Below, piece after piece: positions 1 to 6,676 of a stretch of 12,695 nucleotides of DNA. The notes beneath the pieces were generated by a model that worked only from the letters and a program-made list of their open reading frames with translations, made no database searches and was not told the DNA's origin. The first letter of the stretch is position 1. Each line of letters begins with the position of its first letter. Origin of the DNA: CAZTLE01 sp964614415. Lineage in GTDB: Bacteria; Bacteroidota; Bacteroidia; Flavobacteriales; Flavobacteriaceae. The position numbers and the translations under genes are program-made. The DNA is taken from the NCBI GenBank assembly GCA_964614415.1, contig CAZTLE010000116.1:1-12695 (forward strand), read 5' to 3'.

Positions 1-34
1 CTTCGATACACTTTCCTCCACTATCGCTTCGGAA

Positions 35-47
35 AGCACTCAGTGCT
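35..47. repeat. Small perfect palindrome AGCACT-C-AGTGCT
   Basis: A 13-base perfect inverted repeat with a one-base centre. As RNA on the minus strand it could form a stem of about five pairs with a three-base loop, weakly extended by G-U pairs, but no U-run follows. A second inverted repeat, CTTTCC (11-16) with GGAAAG (31-36), partly overlaps it. It could be part of an end-of-operon structure or a dispersed repeat, but it is not a convincing intrinsic terminator. Confidence 0.4.
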
Positions 48-54
48 CCTTCTT

Positions 55-108
55 GTTGATTTGTTTTTCGTTGATTTGTTCATTAAAAAATCTTCAAATC
101 AAAAAATC
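55..108. repeat. Short spaced direct repeats in AT-rich intergenic DNA
   Basis: GTTGATTTGTT occurs at 55-65 and again at 70-80 (15-base spacing), and AAAAAATC at 85-92 and 101-108 (16-base spacing). The copies are exact. They lie in the gene-free left 178 bases of the window, between the left edge and the heptad array. No function is apparent and chance similarity in AT-rich DNA cannot be excluded. Confidence 0.5.
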
Positions 109-136
109 CTCATACCCAATACCTTCTAATCAACAA

Positions 137-178
137 TCGTAATTCGTAATTCGTAATTTAAAAATCGTCAGTCGTCAT
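137..178. repeat. In-register degenerate heptad repeat
   Basis: Six consecutive seven-base units can be read from 137 to 178: TCGTAAT three times (137-143, 144-150, 151-157), TTAAAAA (158-164), TCGTCAG (165-171) and TCGTCAT (172-178). The fourth unit is degenerate, but the seven-base register is kept across it. The array stops exactly at the terminal stop codon of the deacetylase gene (179-181). Function is unknown; it may belong to a dispersed intergenic repeat of this genome. Confidence 0.75.
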
Positions 179-499
179 TCAGTTCTTTATCTTCCGGAAC
201 GACTGAATGCACGCCTCATGTCCCTTAAACAGTTTGTGTGCGTCAACACGCTTATATATCTTCTGAAAATCCGCATAACCTTCCGAGGGAATTCCCATAA
301 AGGCTTCGATGTAACGCGCTTGCCCCGATCCGGGTAAATAGCGCGAACGCCAGGCATCCAGACCCCTGGACATATGATCGTAGCGGCGGTCTTCCAACTG
401 TGAAGTATACTTCTGAATTAACGATTGCTTCTTCTCGATCTCTTCAGAAATATCAACATAAAAATTAGGCAGCAAATCCGTATGCACGCCATAAAACAT
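179..499 (-). CDS. C-terminal part of the PIG-L deacetylase, possible separate 106-residue ORF
   Basis: This frame begins at the first ATG after the internal TGA, ten codons downstream and in the same frame. It contains LPNFYVDISEEIEKKQSLI (10-28), a helix-rich KYTSQLEDRRYDHMSRGLDAW (about 30-50) and ARYIEAFM (61-68), which match the usual ending of PIG-L type deacetylases of glycan clusters. It has no metal ligands of its own. No convincing Shine-Dalgarno sequence precedes the ATG, but most genes here lack one, so reinitiation cannot be excluded. The likeliest reading is that it is the downstream half of one broken gene rather than an independent small protein. The terminal TGA (179-181) abuts the heptad repeat. 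Confidence 0.6.
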   Translation of the reverse strand: MFYGVHTDLLPNFYVDISEEIEKKQSLIQKYTSQLEDRRYDHMSRGLDAWRSRYLPGSGQARYIEAFMGIPSEGYADFQKIYKRVDAHKLFKGHEACIQSFRKIKN

Positions 500-526
500 A
501 ACAGGGAGGCCTACGATTTTTGCAAG

Positions 527-1084
527 TCAAGATCCCACCAGATAGGAACACAAGCGATGCTTGGGTGGTTGGTCCAAAGGCCAAACCGTGAATACAGCAT
601 CCCAGCCCTCCTGTAACCACCTGTTGAGCTCCTCAGTATGCGCTGAGGTAATGGCCATCGTAGTATTATCGATGTCCAGGGACCTCATTTCCGCCCCAAG
701 AGCTTCACATACTTTACGCGCCTCTTCCTTTCGTCTATCGACGTTTGCCTTTTCCGGCCGGGATAATTCTCTTCCGTCGGTTAAAAATCCTATGGTAAGC
801 TTACATCCTTGCTCTCTCAGCTTCAAAAGTGTACCACCACATCCTATGGATTCGTCATCCTGATGAGGTGCCAGAACCAGCACCTTCCTAAAAGGCGTAA
901 GATCAGCCGGTTGGGGAACCAGCAACTCCCTGAAATAATCGAGTTGCCATACGCTTTCGATAAAATCAATATCCGTGGACTTATAGACCTTATCGACCAG
1001 AAAGCGATAGGATCCGTCCTCGGTACTGGCAAAATGCTGGTACTTGAGTATGGATTCTATTTTATTGAAGAATTTTTTAAGCAT
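527..1084 (-). CDS. PIG-L/LmbE deacetylase, N-terminal 185 residues before the internal stop
   Basis: This is the part that would be made if translation ended at the internal TGA. LVLAPHQDDESIGCGG (69-84) is the family metal site. By analogy with MshB, His74 and Asp77 are zinc ligands and Asp76 the general base. Gln75 replaces the commoner Pro. FLTDGREL (100-107) is the next conserved strand. The third expected zinc ligand is His176 in LDQPPKHRL (170-178), so all metal ligands precede the stop. The product ends nine residues later and would lack about a third of the fold. The start ATG overlaps the TAA of the upstream sulfotransferase by eight bases. It is doubtful that the shortened protein folds; this is inference from the family's usual length of about 220-300 residues. 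Confidence 0.85.
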   Translation of the reverse strand: MLKKFFNKIESILKYQHFASTEDGSYRFLVDKVYKSTDIDFIESVWQLDYFRELLVPQPADLTPFRKVLVLAPHQDDESIGCGGTLLKLREQGCKLTIGFLTDGRELSRPEKANVDRRKEEARKVCEALGAEMRSLDIDNTTMAITSAHTEELNRWLQEGWDAVFTVWPLDQPPKHRLCSYLVGS

Positions 1085-2018
1085 TCAACTTCCAATGTTT
1101 CAGGTCCTTATTCAGCAAACGTTCCAGGCGCAGGTTATAAGGTTCGTAATAGCGATGCAATTCCTGCCTCACAGTCTCATCTATATTGAGTTGTTTTCGA
1201 GCCGATGTATAATAAAAGAACCGGGTTCTTTTTCTCCATTTCTGTCGTTGGGTTTTGGAACTGAATATTCGAACAATCAGTGCCTCGGTTAAACGATCCC
1301 AGAAATCGAAGGCCCAACGTACTCCTGCTTTCCGGGAAAACGCAGTTCTTCTTAACACTGCCTCCTTGTTGGAGTGCTGTGTAGTTATCTGAGATGTTTT
1401 CTCGGCATCTACGCCCAAAAATTCACAGATCTCTCCAAGCACCTCCTGCGGCTGTCGCACAAGCTCTTCCAATATAATCACTTTGGTTCTATCCCTGGAT
1501 ATATGGTTGTAAAAATGCTCAAGGCTCTCCACATAGCACCCCCTCTTTTTATATCTGAGGTGCAACTTCTGCCAGGGTGTTCCGGCTTGCTCATCCTCTT
1601 CCCTCAGGGCCTCTTTAAAAGACCTTAACTCTCGCTTCTTGGATAGCTCATTGAAATACTGACTTTCCGCACGCCTCACGGGCTCGCGGAGCACAAACAA
1701 GAATTTCGTTTCCGGAAGAAAACGGGCCAGTCGTTCATGTGCCGGTCTCCACCAAAGCAGATCGGCATCTTTTTGACCGGTCACGCCTGAAACCTCTTTG
1801 AATTTATCAGTATACCCTTGAATGGAATGCGTTGCCTCCCAATCTTCCAAGGGCTTATTTTCCGGTACCGGTTCGATTGAAAAGAGTCCGGGTTCTATGA
1901 AATAGTCAAAATCTGAAACCTCCAGCATGCCAATATCGGGATGCTGTCGCAGCATATCGTATAAGGTCGTAGAGCCGGACCGTCGTTCTCCTCCAATGAT
2001 GAAATGGGGTTTACTCAT
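1077..2018 (-). CDS. PAPS-dependent sulfotransferase (heparan sulfotransferase/NodH-like)
   Basis: This 313-residue protein is a PAPS-dependent carbohydrate sulfotransferase. IIGGERRSGSTTLYDML (7-23) is the 5'-phosphosulfate loop, and FLFVLREPVRRAESQY (106-121) carries the 3'-phosphate-binding Arg111 and Ser119. RYKKRGCYVESLEHFYNHI and the C-terminal YYEPYNLRLERLL are hallmarks of the heparan-sulfate/NodH-like group. Its length is normal and there is no signal peptide or membrane helix. The ATG start overlaps the acetyltransferase stop (ATGAGTAA), and its own TAA overlaps the start of the deacetylase gene (ATGCTTAA), so these genes are likely translated in a coupled manner. It would sulfate a sugar of the repeat unit, but which hydroxyl is unknown. 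It needs PAPS made by genes not seen here. Confidence 0.95.
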   Translation of the reverse strand: MSKPHFIIGGERRSGSTTLYDMLRQHPDIGMLEVSDFDYFIEPGLFSIEPVPENKPLEDWEATHSIQGYTDKFKEVSGVTGQKDADLLWWRPAHERLARFLPETKFLFVLREPVRRAESQYFNELSKKRELRSFKEALREEDEQAGTPWQKLHLRYKKRGCYVESLEHFYNHISRDRTKVIILEELVRQPQEVLGEICEFLGVDAEKTSQITTQHSNKEAVLRRTAFSRKAGVRWAFDFWDRLTEALIVRIFSSKTQRQKWRKRTRFFYYTSARKQLNIDETVRQELHRYYEPYNLRLERLLNKDLKHWKLNA

Positions 2019-2649
2019 AAATGGAAGTCACCTGTGATAAATCTTTTTCGAATAATGGTTTTAAGGCCTGTAGTTCTTCTTCGCTTTTATCCCACCATTG
2101 TAATTCTTCCAACTCCCTGATCACCTGATCTCCGAAACGGGGACGCAACACTGCAGCCGGAACGCCGCCTGCGATATGATAAGCAGGAACATCTTTGGTC
2201 ACAACTGCTCCGGCAGCGATAATCGCTCCGTTCCCAATGGTCACGCCACCCAGTACAATAGCGTTCTTACCGATCCAAACATCATGACCAATACGAGTCT
2301 TTTTGGACGTCTTGTAGTCTGAAAGCAGCCCATCCAGCAGTCGTTTGTTGATGTAACTGGAGGCATGATTCCACGGATGGTTGAAGGTGTTGACCGCTGC
2401 ATAGGGTCCGAACTGGCAATACTTACCTATAGTTACATCCCCATGGATCAGATTATGCACTCCGAAGGTGGTTGCCCGACCTACTTCAACGGTCCCGTTG
2501 AAGTTTGAAAAACCAAGTACTGCATTATTTCCTTCGAATGTTACCTGATTAAGACCTTTTACAAAACCGGACACCTGAACCTTACCTTGTTGTTCGAACC
2601 GGGTATGATTTAAGATCCTGTTGGCCAGCTTGAATAAAAAACGTTGCAT
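2011..2649 (-). CDS. Left-handed beta-helix (hexapeptide repeat) O-acetyltransferase
   Basis: This 212-residue protein contains imperfect hexapeptide repeats over roughly residues 40-165, including VTIGKYCQFGPYA, RIGHDVWIGKNAIVLGGVTIG and GAIIAAGAVVTKDVP, as in the CatB/Vat xenobiotic-acetyltransferase type and WbbJ-like O-acetyltransferases. FNHPWNH (89-95) includes His91, the candidate catalytic base of the CatB group. The C-terminal helix has the usual ELQWWDKSEEEL (182-193). The enzyme would transfer acetyl from acetyl-CoA to a sugar hydroxyl, probably as a trimer in the cytoplasm. Its location between two sulfotransferase genes makes a polysaccharide acceptor much more likely than an antibiotic. 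The start is ATG two bases after the previous stop, and its TAA overlaps the ATG of the next gene (eight-base overlap). Confidence 0.92.
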   Translation of the reverse strand: MQRFLFKLANRILNHTRFEQQGKVQVSGFVKGLNQVTFEGNNAVLGFSNFNGTVEVGRATTFGVHNLIHGDVTIGKYCQFGPYAAVNTFNHPWNHASSYINKRLLDGLLSDYKTSKKTRIGHDVWIGKNAIVLGGVTIGNGAIIAAGAVVTKDVPAYHIAGGVPAAVLRPRFGDQVIRELEELQWWDKSEEELQALKPLFEKDLSQVTSIYE

Positions 2650-2651
2650 GA

Positions 2652-3563
2652 TTAAAAGTTTTCGTAGAAAAGATCCGATATCGGGCCTGCTATTTTATAG
2701 ATTGTTTCCTTCTCTTTTGAGTTTAATTCATCGATCCACTTACGTGCATTTGCTTTTGCATCCCTCTTGTGCTTCCCTGCCGTATTGGAACTTGCTGTGG
2801 TAGAATCCGTAATAAAACGTTCGGTCATTTCCGTAAAGGTAAGACCTAAATAGGAAAACATCTTCTCAAAGCCCGAAAGAGGGTCTGTGGAGAGCTCTTC
2901 GTGGGTTACATAATACCATTCGGGATAGATGGAACGATAATGGGCTACCTGTGTATAAAAGACCTTCCACATTAAGGCCGCATTCTCGACAATATCCCTT
3001 TGCTTCTCGCTTCTTTTAAAGGTCACCACTTCGTCTTTCAGGTCGGCGAGTTCGCCAGTGAAGAATCCGGGTTGTTTCAGAATATGATCAAAATCGAACC
3101 ACCAGTTCTTCTGTTTTATGCTCAACACATAAGCAGCCGGATGCCGGATGAGTACCACCGGATGAATATTGTATTCATTTACAAGCCAGGGCACACAGAA
3201 TAGGGCTGTTGGGTCTTTGACCATTTTCACCGGTCTGCCTGCCCTTCGCAAACGCTTGCGCAGGGACTTACTGAGATTGTGGCCTTCATAAGATGAAAAC
3301 AGTTGTGTAAAGGCGGTCCAATAGGTGGCATTGAGATAGTACTTCATGATACTCCTGATCTCTTTCTTGACCTCCTCAGGAGTTTCCTCATTGACCCTTG
3401 GATACCAATGATCAAGTTGCACTCGTTTATACCGGTTAATGCGATTGAGGTTCAGGGGCTCAATGATGTTGTCTACAGTGCTATTGGAAGCGACTACCTT
3501 TCCCACCCAGGTGGAACCCGACCTGTTAGAACCCGTTATGAGTATTCTTTTCTTAGTAGTCAC
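2652..3563 (-). CDS. PAPS-dependent sulfotransferase
   Basis: This 303-residue protein carries both cofactor sites of carbohydrate sulfotransferases. TGSNRSGSTWVGK (10-22) is the 5'-phosphosulfate-binding loop, and VVLIRHPAAYVLS (136-148) holds the conserved Arg140 and Ser148 that bind the 3'-phosphate of PAPS. The reaction would be transfer of sulfate from PAPS to a sugar hydroxyl or amine. The segment EELSTDPLSGFEKMFSYLGL in the last third is typical of the fold. The GTG start at 3561-3563 is forced because the preceding codon is TAG. It overlaps the upstream gene by 11 bases, and its TAA is only two bases from the start of the acetyltransferase. There is no signal peptide, so it acts in the cytoplasm on a lipid-linked or nucleotide-activated intermediate (inference). 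It is only distantly similar to the sulfotransferase at 1077-2018, suggesting a different acceptor. Confidence 0.92.
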   Translation of the reverse strand: MTTKKRILITGSNRSGSTWVGKVVASNSTVDNIIEPLNLNRINRYKRVQLDHWYPRVNEETPEEVKKEIRSIMKYYLNATYWTAFTQLFSSYEGHNLSKSLRKRLRRAGRPVKMVKDPTALFCVPWLVNEYNIHPVVLIRHPAAYVLSIKQKNWWFDFDHILKQPGFFTGELADLKDEVVTFKRSEKQRDIVENAALMWKVFYTQVAHYRSIYPEWYYVTHEELSTDPLSGFEKMFSYLGLTFTEMTERFITDSTTASSNTAGKHKRDAKANARKWIDELNSKEKETIYKIAGPISDLFYENF

Positions 3564-4569
3564 CTATTCCTTGCTTAAGTCCCAGTAGTTTGAAAAAATG
3601 GGGCCGGACTATTCGGTTAAGCCATAATCTGTTCACTACGAACTTCTTAAAGCCGTACTCAATATCCAAAGTTCGCGACTCGGGTATGCTCACCGTTCTG
3701 AGATCATTCCCTTGCAAGCCCTTAAATATTTCGCGCATCCAATCTTCGGGATGGTTCCCTATGTGGTACGCATAGTTGATCGGCGTCGCCAATCGCCAAA
3801 GCTTTGCTTTTTCGTTCGGTATATCGATGTACATCCTGTCTGCTTCAGTTGCATAGGCCAAATGGCTTCGCGACTTGGGTGCCCAGTCGAAAACCTCTTT
3901 TCGCAAGGTGGACACAAAGTGACCACATCCCACCACCGCCGATTGATCATTTCGCTTCACAGAGAGTTGATACTTCAATCTGTGTTCTTTTTTGTACATG
4001 GTATTTTCGGCCCCGATACTTTTGGCAAATCGAAGCATGTCTTTGGGATCACAAAGTTCCTGGAATACTAATTTTCGTTTAAAGAAGCCGTCGAAGAGCG
4101 TATTGACCGTATAATTGGAAAAGGTTGTTCCATGAGGTACCGGAGATACCATGCCGGCTTCGGGGAAATTCACAAACACCGCCTCAACTCCTTGCATCCA
4201 TCCGTCCTTGAATAGCACATCCCCGTCGCTGATGGTCACAAGGGGTTCGGCACAACTGCGGGCCACAGGAATGACGGCATCTATCTTACCAACATTGTTC
4301 TTGTGGTGAATGAGCTGATCAATTTGTCCTGTCCTGAACAGATCGGTGAGATAATCTCTTACGGTATCGCAGCTTCCGTTGTTAACCACAGTGATTCGGG
4401 CACCGGGATGTTGTGTTCGAATTGCAGATTCCAGACACATCTCGGTGAATTCCAACCCGTGTTCAAAATAACCTTCGAGCGACGGAATATATACCGGGAT
4501 CACAATTCTGTGATAGGCACCATGGTCGGTCACTTTTTGATCTTTTGCCGGATTCGCTCCTTTTCTCAT
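3553..4569 (-). CDS. Divergent GT2-like glycosyltransferase
   Basis: This 338-residue protein appears to be a GT-A/GT2-type glycosyltransferase. RIVIPVYIP (21-29) is the first strand, ITVVNNGSCDTVRDYL (59-74) corresponds to the nucleotide-binding loop, and NNVGKIDAVIPVAR (91-104) precedes LVTISDGDVLFKDGW (110-124), whose Asp115-Gly-Asp117 is a DxD motif. It differs from the two ordinary GT2 genes here in having about 20 extra N-terminal residues, a longer loop after the first strand and a distinct C-terminal half. The ATG at 4567-4569 is used as the start; an in-frame GTG at residue 13 is a possible alternative that would keep the whole domain. The end overlaps the GTG start of the sulfotransferase gene by 11 bases. 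Glycosyltransferase function is well supported by the DxD context; the subfamily and sugar are not known to me. Confidence 0.82.
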   Translation of the reverse strand: MRKGANPAKDQKVTDHGAYHRIVIPVYIPSLEGYFEHGLEFTEMCLESAIRTQHPGARITVVNNGSCDTVRDYLTDLFRTGQIDQLIHHKNNVGKIDAVIPVARSCAEPLVTISDGDVLFKDGWMQGVEAVFVNFPEAGMVSPVPHGTTFSNYTVNTLFDGFFKRKLVFQELCDPKDMLRFAKSIGAENTMYKKEHRLKYQLSVKRNDQSAVVGCGHFVSTLRKEVFDWAPKSRSHLAYATEADRMYIDIPNEKAKLWRLATPINYAYHIGNHPEDWMREIFKGLQGNDLRTVSIPESRTLDIEYGFKKFVVNRLWLNRIVRPHFFKLLGLKQGIGDY

Positions 4570-4587
4570 GGGTTGATTAACGGTTGG

Positions 4588-5748
4588 TTACATTAAAGCA
4601 TCCACACATTTCAGGTATTTTCGAGTCACTGCTTTCCTGGAATAGTTAGCAATATATTGATTTCGTATGTCCTGTGTTATCTTTTTGACATCGGATTCCT
4701 CCATCGCCATATAGCTTTCAATCTTTGCCTTGAGCTCTTCCGGACTTCCGTTATACCATATATCCAGATCGGGAAAACGTTCCGGCATGGCTCCTACCCT
4801 GGTGCTCAGCACCATGCGTCCGGCAGCCATGACCTCGATTCCCGAGAGCGGCCCACCTTCCTGGGAGGAAGAAATGATCAGGCAGTCGTGAGCGTTGAAC
4901 GCCTCTCCCAATTGGTCATGTGGCACATGTCCTTTGAAAATAATCCTCTCATTCCCGGCGGCCTGTTTACGCAGCTTTTCTTCTTCATCTCCCGTTCCGA
5001 ATATCGTGAGGGTGGCATCCCGGATGTCCAAAGAATTGAACACCTCAATGACCGTATCAATGTCCTTCTCCCAGCTTAGCCTGGAGACTATAAAGAACTT
5101 TTTTACACTCCGTTCCAGAGGGATTATTTGTAGGAGAGCATCCTCGTTATAGGCACACTGATCAACGCGAACATAAGAGCTATTCAAGTGGCTTAGCCGT
5201 TCTGCACTTCGCAACGAGTGATGCACAAAAGTATTGACATCCCGAACCCATTCCATGTGTTGGAGGCGTTCATCTTGAAAAATGGTTCCTGTGGTTCTGA
5301 ATACTACCGGTTTCCCAAGTCTCTTCGCCTGTTGCACTATCAAAGGGATGTAAGGAGAATATATTTGCGCGCAAATGAAAACAAGGTCGCTGTTAGAAAC
5401 AATCTGCTTTATAAGTGCCGACTTTCTTTTCTCAACTCCCAGCACTTTCTTTAAGAATGGGCTGCTCAATCTATGAGAAGCCCTGACCTTTCCCCCACCG
5501 AACAGCGCATGGAGCTTTGTTACCAATCTTACAAAACCACTGTTCTTATATATTTCCTCGGTAAGGGATGTAAAGGAAAATCCTTTGAATGTACGAATCT
5601 GGGAATCGGGATAGAATTGTGTTGTGGAAACGACAGAAACGGTATAACCTGGACTTAGCGCATTGGCAATAAAACCGGCTTCCAATTCGCGCCCTCCGCG
5701 CCTGGAAATAGGTCCTATGATACAAATGTGCTTATCGGTTTCCTGCAT
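4588..5748 (-). CDS. Glycosyltransferase family 4 (GT-B)
   Basis: This 386-residue protein is a GT4 glycosyltransferase. The N-terminus reads HICIIGPISRRGGRELEAGF (7-26), with the Gly-Gly acceptor-side loop. The donor domain contains FFIVSRLSWEKDIDTVI (218-234), TLTIFGTGDEEEKLR (246-260), FKGHVPHDQL (271-280) and the E-x7-E motif EGGPLSGIE (297-305), followed by VMAAGRMVLSTRVGAMPE. Lys227 and Arg222 are the expected donor-phosphate residues of the family. The sequence differs strongly from the other GT4 at 9367-10581, so it is not a recent duplication. The start is ATG, 12 bases after the methyltransferase stop; the next gene starts 18 bases after its stop. Donor and linkage are unknown. Confidence 0.93.
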   Translation of the reverse strand: MQETDKHICIIGPISRRGGRELEAGFIANALSPGYTVSVVSTTQFYPDSQIRTFKGFSFTSLTEEIYKNSGFVRLVTKLHALFGGGKVRASHRLSSPFLKKVLGVEKRKSALIKQIVSNSDLVFICAQIYSPYIPLIVQQAKRLGKPVVFRTTGTIFQDERLQHMEWVRDVNTFVHHSLRSAERLSHLNSSYVRVDQCAYNEDALLQIIPLERSVKKFFIVSRLSWEKDIDTVIEVFNSLDIRDATLTIFGTGDEEEKLRKQAAGNERIIFKGHVPHDQLGEAFNAHDCLIISSSQEGGPLSGIEVMAAGRMVLSTRVGAMPERFPDLDIWYNGSPEELKAKIESYMAMEESDVKKITQDIRNQYIANYSRKAVTRKYLKCVDALM

Positions 5749-5760
5749 TCTCGATGTTGC

Positions 5761-6669
5761 CTAATTTACCTTTTCAATCCAAATGTTGCCTCCGGTATTT
5801 TTCATGACATGGGGCATTTGAGCAAAGCAATCGGCATGATGGGTATGGAGGTAATGCGCAAACAACCGAATCTCAAAATCCGGGTTGTACATCAAAAAGG
5901 CTTTCAACAAATAATTCTCGTTCCAGTTGTACCCCTCGTACACCCATTCCCTGGGATATTCAAAAGGATAGAAAATATCGTGAAAGTGGATGAATACACC
6001 TTTTTTGAGACGGGGCAGTATGGTGAACAGAATGTGATTCACATCACTACCACATTTGGAAACATGCGTACTGTCCACAAACAGTATGTCTCCCGCTTCC
6101 AACACATCGAATACTTCGAGAGCAACTTCCTGCACCTTGGCTTCAATAATATTGGCGTTTTGCGAATCCCCTGCCGATATGGTCTCGTAAAGTCTTTTCG
6201 GATAGGGTTCTATGAAGGTCAGTTGTATCTCCTTGTTGAAATGCAATTCATTCACATCAAGCATAAGTGCTGAAGAATGGCCCGAACCGATCTCAACAAT
6301 ACGTTTTGGAGCGAGGTGACGCATCATAGTGTACAGGATGGTACCGTCTGTATAGCTGTACATTCCGTTATCAAACGAATATCGATAGGAAGCCCCGTCC
6401 TTACCAAACGGAATTTCAGGGTACCATCGGGAAAGCTGATTCACCAGTTGCAACTGGGCTTCTGTATTCAGTTCGATACCCGGTATTCCATCCCTGGTCA
6501 CACCTTCCCAGATCGAATCTTCCTTTTCCTTTATTTCGTCCACGGATACGATGGGAGAATAGAAATGTCCGGGAGGAAAGGCTGCATTGGCCTTGAACGT
6601 ATCCACTTGTTGTTTCAGCCCTTTTACGTAGGAAACCCGATTAAGTATGTTTTTGATCCAGGACTTCAC
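5761..6669 (-). CDS. Class I SAM-dependent methyltransferase, possibly metal-dependent
   Basis: This 302-residue protein has a SAM-binding core starting with RIVEIGSGHSSALMLD (123-138, glycine-rich motif I). FIEPYP (152-157) follows, with Glu154 as the likely ribose-binding acid. The later DILFVDSTHVSKCGSDVNH (194-212) and GVFIHFHDIFYPFEYP (224-239) contain well-placed Asp and His residues (Asp199, His202, Asp209, His230, Asp231). They resemble the divalent-metal site of sugar and macrolide O-methyltransferases, although this is inference. About 110 residues precede the SAM domain, including PGHFYSPIVS (33-42), which I have seen in homologues in other glycan clusters. The GTG start at 6667-6669 is forced by an in-frame TAA upstream with no other canonical start. 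It lies seven bases after the GT2 stop codon. Its likely job is O-methylation of a sugar in the repeat unit; acceptor and position are unknown. Confidence 0.88.
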   Translation of the reverse strand: MKSWIKNILNRVSYVKGLKQQVDTFKANAAFPPGHFYSPIVSVDEIKEKEDSIWEGVTRDGIPGIELNTEAQLQLVNQLSRWYPEIPFGKDGASYRYSFDNGMYSYTDGTILYTMMRHLAPKRIVEIGSGHSSALMLDVNELHFNKEIQLTFIEPYPKRLYETISAGDSQNANIIEAKVQEVALEVFDVLEAGDILFVDSTHVSKCGSDVNHILFTILPRLKKGVFIHFHDIFYPFEYPREWVYEGYNWNENYLLKAFLMYNPDFEIRLFAHYLHTHHADCFAQMPHVMKNTGGNIWIEKVN

Positions 6670-6676
6670 GTAGTCT

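Larger units (their letters stand above)
179..1084 (-). pseudogene. PIG-L family deacetylase gene interrupted by an in-frame TGA
   Basis: Read in one frame, this locus is 301 sense codons plus a single internal TGA (527-529) and a terminal TGA (179-181). The frame before the stop gives the zinc-dependent PIG-L/LmbE core. The same frame after it continues without any other stop into sequence that looks like the normal C-terminal part of such proteins (LPNFYVDIS, KYTSQ, ARYIEAF). No insertion or deletion is needed to join them, so the lesion is a point substitution, not a frameshift. PIG-L enzymes remove N-acetyl groups from GlcNAc-type sugars, so the intact enzyme would have modified an amino sugar of the polysaccharide. 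Possible explanations are a nonsense mutation, a sequencing error, stop readthrough, or two separately translated pieces. It is the last gene of the operon in this window. Confidence 0.8.

Noticed and set aside
11..47. Intrinsic terminator for the operon
   Set aside because: The inverted repeats are short, and no T-run follows the hairpin in the direction of transcription.
1..129. Plus-strand open frame of 42 codons entering from the left edge and ending in TAA at 127-129
   Set aside because: It has no recognisable domain, runs through the direct repeats and is AT-rich. It could be the 3' end of a convergent gene but cannot be supported from this window.
527..529. Alternative genetic code with TGA read as Trp
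   Set aside because: TGA ends several other genes in the window at the expected family lengths (12112, 11015, 9367), and Trp is encoded by TGG.
490..529. Selenocysteine insertion at the internal TGA
   Set aside because: No convincing SECIS-like hairpin is visible just after the TGA, and PIG-L deacetylases are not known as selenoproteins.
2011..2649. Perosamine N-acetyltransferase (WbdR/PerB type)
   Set aside because: The protein resembles CatB/Vat-type O-acetyltransferases, with the His91 loop and WWDKS ending, and sits between sulfotransferase genes. The GNAT next to the aminotransferase is a better candidate.
5728..6273. Plus-strand open frame of 181 codons opposite the methyltransferase gene
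   Set aside because: Antisense to a gene with clear SAM-binding motifs and without recognisable features of its own.
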